NCBI GenBank assembly: GCA_003563755.1
Contig: PWUB01000038.1
Location: forward strand, 1-11,815
Source: Clostridia bacterium
GTDB lineage: Bacteria; Bacillota_E; SLMV01; PUMD01
DNA: 11,815 nt
Direction: 5' to 3'
Part shown: positions 7,345 to 11,815 of the stretch, piece after piece
How the letters are laid out: each line of letters begins with the position of its first letter
Position numbering within the stretch: position 1 is the stretch's first letter
The notes under the pieces: model-generated
The model's input: only the letters and a program-made list of their open reading frames with translations
What the model was told of the DNA's origin: nothing
The model's database searches: none
Translations under genes and position numbers: made by a program

Positions 7345-7587
7345 ATGGGGCGTGTCAGGAACATCCATGTGAATGAGGTCAACTGCAAGGGATGTGATAT
7401 CTGTGCAGCTGTATGTCCCCGGGGGGCCATCGAGATCTCACCGGATCTCAGCCCGAGGGGCGTTTACCCGCCCCGGATCAGGGACCTTTCGCTCTGTACC
7501 GGGTGCAAACTGTGCGAGCTGCACTGCCCAGATTTCGCCATAGCCATCGAATTAGGGAGTGAGAATGTTGACAGTAAAGCCGGGTAA
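7345..7587 (+). CDS. korD: 2-oxoacid:ferredoxin oxidoreductase delta subunit (2[4Fe-4S] ferredoxin)
   Basis: An 80-residue ferredoxin-like subunit that carries electrons from the catalytic subunits to external ferredoxin. Two complete [4Fe-4S] motifs are visible: CKGCDICAAVCP (Cys14, 17, 20, 24) and CTGCKLCELHCP (Cys51, 54, 57, 61). Both have the CxxCxxCxxxCP pattern of the KorD/PorD family. ATG 7345 is chosen because GGAGG at 7333-7337 is 7 bases upstream and homologues start close to the first cluster. The frame is open back to 7285, but that extension has no ribosome site. The 3' end overlaps korA by 23 bases. Being first in a delta-alpha-beta-gamma order agrees with four-subunit oxidoreductases of anaerobes. 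Confidence 0.9.
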   Translation: MGRVRNIHVNEVNCKGCDICAAVCPRGAIEISPDLSPRGVYPPRIRDLSLCTGCKLCELHCPDFAIAIELGSENVDSKAG

Positions 7588-8710
7588 GTACTTCTGGCAG
7601 GGCAACCAGGCCTGTGTTGAGGGGGCCGTGGCTGCGGGCTGCCGTCTGTTCGCCGGCTACCCCATAACACCTGCCACCGAGATCTCCGAATTGATGGCGC
7701 GACGGCTTCCCGAGGTCGGTGGGGCTTTTGTGCAGGGTGAAGATGAGCTGGCCTCGCTGGCCATGGTCATCGGGGCGTCCCAGGGGGGTTGGAAGGCCAT
7801 GACTGCCACCTCCGGCCCGGGAATCAGTTTGATGCAGGAAAATATCGGCTATGCCTGCCTCACGGAGACGCCCTGTGTCCTGGTTGATGCCCAGCGGGTG
7901 GGCACAGGTACGGGCATTGCCACCAAGGGCATGCAGGGTGACGTATACCAGGTTCGCTACGGCAGTCACGGTGATTACTCGATCATCGCCCTGGCCCCCA
8001 GCTCCTCGCAGGAGATGTTCGATATGACCATAGAGGCCTTCAACCTGGCGGAGCAATACCGGTGCCCGGTGTTTGTGCTGGCCGATGAGATCATAGCTCA
8101 CATGCGGGGGAATGTCATCGTACCGGATCCGGGTGACATCGAGATCGTCAACCGGCGTCGTCCGGAGAGTCCCGAGGGTTTTGCCGTCTCCCGGGCTGAC
8201 AGTGACACTGGTGTGCCTCCAATGGCTGCCCTGGGAGAGGGTTATGCCATGCAGGTATCCGGACTGGTTCACACCGAGACGGGTGCCCCGACCACGGATT
8301 ATGCGGAGGCCAGCAAGTTCATCCGGCGGCTCTGGAATAAGATCGAATGCAACGTCGACAGGATCTCCCGGGTCGAGACCGAGGGAAGCGAGGACGCTGA
8401 CGTGGCGATTGTCGCGTACGGCAGTGTTGCCAGATCGGCCGAGAGGGCGGCCGCATCCCTCCGCGATGAGGGTCTCCGTGTCCGATTTGTGCGACTGGCG
8501 ACTCTCTGGCCCTTCCCCGATGAGAAGATCCGCGAGGCCTGCCGGTCGGCTGCCCACGTGGTCGTACCGGAGATGAACATGGGTAAGATGGTCCGCGAGG
8601 TCGACAGGGCCCTGCGCGGAAGGGCGGAGGTCCACTCTTTCTCCAAACCCGGGGTGGATCTGCACAGGCCCTCTGAGATTGCAGATGTGGTAAGGAGGGT
8701 GACGACATGA
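7565..8710 (+). CDS. korA: 2-oxoacid:ferredoxin oxidoreductase alpha subunit
   Basis: A 381-residue alpha subunit, the usual length. It forms the pyrimidine-binding and substrate-binding part of the enzyme that converts a 2-oxoacid + CoA + oxidised ferredoxin to acyl-CoA + CO2 + reduced ferredoxin. The hallmark GYPITPATEISE is at 31-42 and MTATSGPGISLMQENIGYA at 79-97. The loop RVGTGTGIATKGMQGD (111-126) sits where 2-oxoglutarate enzymes commonly read GPSTGxPTxxxQ. The C-terminal domain (about 265-381) shows VAIVAYGSVARSAERA and LWPFPDEKI. ATG 7565 is preferred over GTG 7559 because AGGGAG at 7554-7559 lies 5 bases before it and overlaps the GTG. It shares ATGA with korB. The family assignment is secure. 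2-oxoglutarate is the leading substrate, but a branched-chain or aryl 2-oxoacid is possible. Confidence 0.9.
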   Translation: MLTVKPGKYFWQGNQACVEGAVAAGCRLFAGYPITPATEISELMARRLPEVGGAFVQGEDELASLAMVIGASQGGWKAMTATSGPGISLMQENIGYACLTETPCVLVDAQRVGTGTGIATKGMQGDVYQVRYGSHGDYSIIALAPSSSQEMFDMTIEAFNLAEQYRCPVFVLADEIIAHMRGNVIVPDPGDIEIVNRRRPESPEGFAVSRADSDTGVPPMAALGEGYAMQVSGLVHTETGAPTTDYAEASKFIRRLWNKIECNVDRISRVETEGSEDADVAIVAYGSVARSAERAAASLRDEGLRVRFVRLATLWPFPDEKIREACRSAAHVVVPEMNMGKMVREVDRALRGRAEVHSFSKPGVDLHRPSEIADVVRRVTT

Positions 8711-9534
8711 CCAGCCATCCTGCATTGAAGTATTTTCGCCACGACAGTCCGGGGGTTCCCCACCTCTGGTGTCCCGGCTGCGGCATCGGACAGATCTGGT
8801 ACGCGACCACCAGCGCCATTGAGGATCTCGGTCTGGACACCGACAAGGTGGTCTGGGTCGGGGGTTCCGGGTGCACGGGAAGAATGTGCACCTACTGGTA
8901 CAAGGACATCTTCCACACCCTGCACGGTCGGGCCCTGGCCTTCGCCACGGGCCTGAAGATATCCAATCCGGAGTTGACCGTTCTGGTGCACTCCGGTGAT
9001 GGTGAGTGCATGGCCATCGGCGGCAATCACCTGATCCAGGCCGCCAGGCGGAACGTGGATGTCAATGTCATCGCGGTCAACAACTTCAACTACGGCATGA
9101 CGGGCGGACAGTTTTCTCCCACCACTCCCCGGGGTGCCCTGACCACCACCTCGCCCTACGGGAACCTGGAGAATCCCTTCCAGTTGAGCGAGGTAATCGA
9201 GGCGAGCGGTGGAACCTACGTCGCACGCTGGACGACGGCCCATCCTGTTCAGGTGGCCAAAGCGATCAAGAAGGCCATCCAGAACAGGGGTTTTTCCTTT
9301 GTGGAGGTCATATCGCAGTGCCCCACCCAGTGGGGTAAGCTCAGCGGGTTGGGCAGTGGCAAGGACATGCTCGCCTACTTCAAGGAGCAATCTGTCCCCG
9401 TCGCCAGGGCGAAGGAGATGGCCCCGGAGGCGTTGGAAGGTAAGCTCGTGGTGGGTGAGCTGGTGTCGAAGGAACGCCCCGAGTTTGTGGCCTCTCTCCG
9501 CGCTCTGCCCGAGAAATTGAAGGAGGGGCGCTGA
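8707..9534 (+). CDS. korB: 2-oxoacid:ferredoxin oxidoreductase beta subunit (TPP-binding)
   Basis: A 275-residue beta subunit that binds thiamine diphosphate and the proximal iron-sulfur cluster. The N-terminal WCPGCGIGQIW (21-31) and GGSGCTGRM (52-60) supply conserved cysteines. HGRALAFATGLK (73-84) is typical of the family. The TPP motif runs from SGDGECMAIGGNHL (96-109) to NNFNYGMTGGQFSPTTP (125-141). The C-terminus has SFVEVISQCPTQWG (197-210) with the last conserved cysteine. AGGAGG at 8693-8698 precedes the ATG by 8 bases, and the start overlaps the end of korA by 4 bases (ATGA). The stop TGA shares its last base with the korC ATG. The tight coupling shows that alpha, beta and gamma are made together as one complex. 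Confidence 0.92.
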   Translation: MTSHPALKYFRHDSPGVPHLWCPGCGIGQIWYATTSAIEDLGLDTDKVVWVGGSGCTGRMCTYWYKDIFHTLHGRALAFATGLKISNPELTVLVHSGDGECMAIGGNHLIQAARRNVDVNVIAVNNFNYGMTGGQFSPTTPRGALTTTSPYGNLENPFQLSEVIEASGGTYVARWTTAHPVQVAKAIKKAIQNRGFSFVEVISQCPTQWGKLSGLGSGKDMLAYFKEQSVPVARAKEMAPEALEGKLVVGELVSKERPEFVASLRALPEKLKEGR

Positions 9535-10073
9535 TGGAGAGGAAAGAGATCAGAATCGCTGGATTTGGCGGCCAGGGCATTGTGCTGAGCGGGGTCGTCA
9601 TCGGTACTGCTGCCGCTGTATTCGGTGACAGGTTCGCCTCTCAGACCCAGTCCTACGGCCCCGAGGCCCGGGGCGGGGCATGCAAGTCGGAAGTGGTGAT
9701 CTCCGGCGAACCCGTGGACTATCCCATGGCGATGGACCTGGAGGTCCTGGTGACCATGAGCCAGGAGGCCCTGGACAAATATGTTGGGGATCTCAGGGAG
9801 GGCGGGATCCTCATCGTGGATGAAGACCTGGTCAGGCGTGTTCCCGATGACATGTCGTTTTCGCTGCACAGTATTGCTGCCACAACGGTGGCGGAGAAGG
9901 AACTGGGGCGTCGGATTGTGGCCAACATGGTAATGCTGGGTGCCCTGGTCGGCATCAGCGGGATTGTCTCGAGGGAGGAGCTGGAGGAGGCAGTGAAAAT
10001 GATGGTGCCCGAGGGCACCGAGGAACTCAACATCAAGGCTGTGAGACGGGGTTATGAACTGGCCTCGGCGTGA
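9534..10073 (+). CDS. korC: 2-oxoacid:ferredoxin oxidoreductase gamma subunit
   Basis: A 179-residue gamma subunit, the standard length, which helps form the CoA-binding interface of the complex. It opens with the Rossmann-like GFGGQGIVLSG (10-20) and contains the family signature QSYGPEARGGACKSEVVIS (39-57). NMVMLGALVG (131-140) is another conserved block. The ATG follows AGGAGG (9521-9526) by 7 bases and overlaps the korB stop by one base. The gene ends the kor part of the operon; an 11-bp hairpin begins 5 bases after its stop. Together with korD, korA and korB a complete four-subunit enzyme is present, with all visible key motifs intact. Confidence 0.92.
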   Translation: MERKEIRIAGFGGQGIVLSGVVIGTAAAVFGDRFASQTQSYGPEARGGACKSEVVISGEPVDYPMAMDLEVLVTMSQEALDKYVGDLREGGILIVDEDLVRRVPDDMSFSLHSIAATTVAEKELGRRIVANMVMLGALVGISGIVSREELEEAVKMMVPEGTEELNIKAVRRGYELASA

Positions 10074-10078
10074 CCTAT

Positions 10079-10110
10079 CCGGGGAGGCGGCGTGATCCGC
10101 GCCTCCCCGG
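10079..10110 (+). terminator. Strong hairpin between korC and the CoA-transferase genes
   Basis: CCGGGGAGGCG at 10079-10089 and CGCCTCCCCGG at 10100-10110 are perfect reverse complements around a 10-base loop. No T-run follows, so it may act as a partial terminator, a processing site or a 3' stabiliser that sets the ratio of kor to CoA-transferase transcripts. There is no clear promoter between it and 10141, so the next genes probably depend on read-through. Confidence 0.5.
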
Positions 10111-10140
10111 TCGTGTGAAACCGGAGAGGAGAGAACAGTC

Positions 10141-11067
10141 CTGGACGCAAGGACAGGTGACAAGACAGTTTCACTGCCTGAAGCGGTTCGTTCCATTCAG
10201 GATGGGCACGTCGTGGGCCTCGGTGGGTTTACAGTGTCGCGCACGCAGACGGCCCTGGCCCACGAGATCATCCGTCAGGGTAGGAGGGACCTCACCCTGG
10301 TCTCCACCAGTGTGTCCATGCAGCTGGACCTCATGGTGGCGGGGGGCTGCGTGAGGCGGATCGAACACGGAGCCGCCAGCATCGAGCGGTTCGGGCTCAC
10401 ATACAACTTCAGAAGGGCCGTCGAGCGCGGTGAGGTAGAGGTGGAGGACTACACGCATCTGGGCATGGCCTCGCGCTTCCTCGCCGGGGAGATGGGACTC
10501 CCCTTCATGCCGATTCGGGGCTTTGCCGGGACTGATCTCGAGACGTACCGGCTGTCGGACCAGAAGATGGCCGTCATCGATGATCCCTTTGATCCCGAAG
10601 GCTCAGGGGTTGTGCTGCTGCCGGCCTGCAATCCCGACGTCGCGATCCTGCACGTGCAGAAGGCCGACCGCATGGGGAATATACTGATTGAGGGCTGCAC
10701 CTTCCACGAGGTACAGCTGGCCCGGGCAGCCGAGAGAGTGATCGTGACCTGCGAGGAACTGGTGCCGACGGAGTTTTTCCTCCTGGATCCAGAGCGAACG
10801 ACCCTCCCATTCATCCATGTCCATGCCGTAGTTCTGCAGCCCTGGGGTGCTTATCCCACATGCTGTTACGGTTACTACGATTATGACAGAGAGCACATCG
10901 AGCACTACCAGTCCCTCGCCCGCGACGCCGACGGGTTTGGGCGGTACCTGGACGAATTCGTGTACGGCACGGATTTTGATGGGTTCCTGGGCAAGAGCCT
11001 CTCGTTTCACAGGGCTGAGGAATTGAGAAGGTCCATGGATTCCATGATATACGGAGGCGAACAGTGA
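10141..11067 (+). CDS. Glutaconate-type CoA-transferase, alpha subunit (GctA-like)
   Basis: A 308-residue member of the class I CoA-transferase alpha family (GctA/IpdA-like), which with the beta subunit moves CoA between carboxylic acids. The N-terminal block SLPEAVRSIQDGHVVGLGGF (11-30) is the family's characteristic opening, followed by LVSTSVSMQLDLMVAGGCV and IEHG (53-77). HVQKADRMGNILIEG (171-185) matches the usual AD..GN motif. The first ATG/GTG in frame (GTG 10213) would cut this block in half, and the frame is closed upstream at the TGA at 10093-10095. CTG 10141 is the only sensible start upstream, with GAGGAG at 10126-10131 nine bases before it. The stop overlaps the next ATG by one base. 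GctA and IpdA relatives have different substrates, so I give no symbol. Confidence 0.82.
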   Translation: MDARTGDKTVSLPEAVRSIQDGHVVGLGGFTVSRTQTALAHEIIRQGRRDLTLVSTSVSMQLDLMVAGGCVRRIEHGAASIERFGLTYNFRRAVERGEVEVEDYTHLGMASRFLAGEMGLPFMPIRGFAGTDLETYRLSDQKMAVIDDPFDPEGSGVVLLPACNPDVAILHVQKADRMGNILIEGCTFHEVQLARAAERVIVTCEELVPTEFFLLDPERTTLPFIHVHAVVLQPWGAYPTCCYGYYDYDREHIEHYQSLARDADGFGRYLDEFVYGTDFDGFLGKSLSFHRAEELRRSMDSMIYGGEQ

Positions 11068-11815
11068 TGGGTATCGCCCGAGAGTATTCGCTGACCGAAC
11101 TGATGATCGTCGAGGGTGCCAGGAACCTGAAAAACGGCCAGGTGGTGTTCGTGGGAACGGGCCTGCCGGTGGCCTCTTCGGTCCTGGCCCAGAGAACCCA
11201 CGCCCCGGAGCTGATCGTGATTGCCGAGACGGGGCCAGTGGCTCCCAGTGTCCTTCCCAATGTGATGGCGGTTTCTGACCCCCGCATCTGGCACAGGGCG
11301 GTCCGCATTGGATCCCTCATGGATGTTCTGGGAGGTATTCTTCAGCGAGGCCTGTGTGACGTGGGTTTCCTCGGCGGGGCGCAGATCGACCGGTATGGCA
11401 ACCTCAACTCCACCTGCATAGGCGACTGGCATCGGCCGAAGGTTCGCCTGGTTGGCAGCGGCGGTGCAAGTGACATCGCCTCCTGTGCGCGACGGACCCT
11501 GGTCATCACCCGGCACGAGAAACGGCGATTTGTGCCTCGCTGTGACTACATAACCAGTCCGGGATTCCTGGATGGACCCGGGGCTCGGGAGCGCGCCGGC
11601 CTGCCCGGCGGTGGACCCGACCGGATCATCACCGATCTGGGGGTCATGGGTTTCCACCCGGAGACGAAGGAGATGATGGTGCTGAGTTTGCATCCCGGTG
11701 TGGTCTTTGAGGATGTCCAGGAGGAGACCGCCTTCCCGCTTCTGAAGGCAGACTCCATCGAGGAAACCGATCCGCCCGGGGACGACGTTCTGAAGATCCT
11801 TCGCAATGATGTTGA
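11067..11815 (+). CDS. Glutaconate-type CoA-transferase, beta subunit (GctB-like), partial
   Basis: The frame is open from ATG 11067 to the window end (249 codons, no stop), so the C-terminus is missing; GctB is about 266 residues, so little is lost. It begins EYSLTELMIVEGARNLKNGQ, with the nucleotide-like strand VVFVGTGLPVASSVLAQ (27-43). The segment ELIVIAETGPVAP (48-60) puts a glutamate at residue 54, the number of the catalytic glutamate in GctB of Acidaminococcus. FLGGAQIDRYGNLNST is another family block, and GGGPDRIITDLGVMGF occurs near the end. GGAGG at 11053-11057 is 9 bases upstream. It is translationally coupled to the alpha gene by a one-base overlap. The glutamate argues for a true transferase rather than an IpdB-type hydrolase. 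The acid substrates cannot be told. Confidence 0.85.
   Translation, partial: MGIAREYSLTELMIVEGARNLKNGQVVFVGTGLPVASSVLAQRTHAPELIVIAETGPVAPSVLPNVMAVSDPRIWHRAVRIGSLMDVLGGILQRGLCDVGFLGGAQIDRYGNLNSTCIGDWHRPKVRLVGSGGASDIASCARRTLVITRHEKRRFVPRCDYITSPGFLDGPGARERAGLPGGGPDRIITDLGVMGFHPETKEMMVLSLHPGVVFEDVQEETAFPLLKADSIEETDPPGDDVLKILRNDV

Noticed and set aside
7478..8725. A 415-codon minus-strand open frame
   Set aside because: It lies opposite korD and korA, whose motifs are complete. It has no ribosome site or family signature.

Overview
The window is bacterial, roughly 60% GC, with compact cistrons, GGAGG-type ribosome binding sites and several GTG or probable CTG starts. The ferredoxin-dependent 2-oxoacid oxidoreductase points to an anaerobic or microaerophilic metabolism. 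The strong Shine-Dalgarno sites and the DUF3604 protein would fit a GC-rich Bacillota (Clostridia/Limnochordia-like) or a neighbouring phylum. The sequence alone does not settle the taxon.

Layout. Positions 1-566 hold no gene I can support. A very AT-rich promoter island (about 567-620) drives an MFS exporter (635-1921). It is followed by an ArsR-type winged-helix regulator (1985-2584) and a SucC/SucD-type ADP-forming acyl-CoA synthetase pair that overlap by 13 bases (2672-3823, 3811-4683). These converge on a DUF3604/PHP-like protein on the minus strand (4725-6920), with a GC-rich hairpin between the two 3' ends. From a divergent intergenic region with a good promoter (7067-7096), a second plus-strand operon runs to the window edge. 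It consists of a small, probably frameshifted ORF, then korD-korA-korB-korC (delta, alpha, beta and gamma subunits of a 2-oxoacid:ferredoxin oxidoreductase), an 11-bp hairpin, and both subunits of a glutaconate-type CoA-transferase. The second CoA-transferase gene is cut by the window end but has no internal stop.

How the genes may work together (inference). The oxidoreductase would decarboxylate a 2-oxoacid to an acyl-CoA, reducing ferredoxin. The SucCD-type enzyme could recover the thioester energy as ATP. The CoA-transferase could instead pass the CoA to another carboxylic acid. The set reads as a module for fermenting or oxidising an amino-acid-derived or dicarboxylic 2-oxoacid, with an exporter and a regulator upstream. 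The exact substrate cannot be read from the sequence, and the role of the DUF3604 protein is unknown.

The most interesting points are: two promoters 6.5 kb apart that share 21 of 30 bases, including TTGACACAG, with the same 18-base spacer; a 50-residue ORF ahead of korD that is restored by one base in an A-run; a CoA-transferase alpha gene that appears to start at CTG; and a conserved catalytic Glu54 in the truncated beta subunit.
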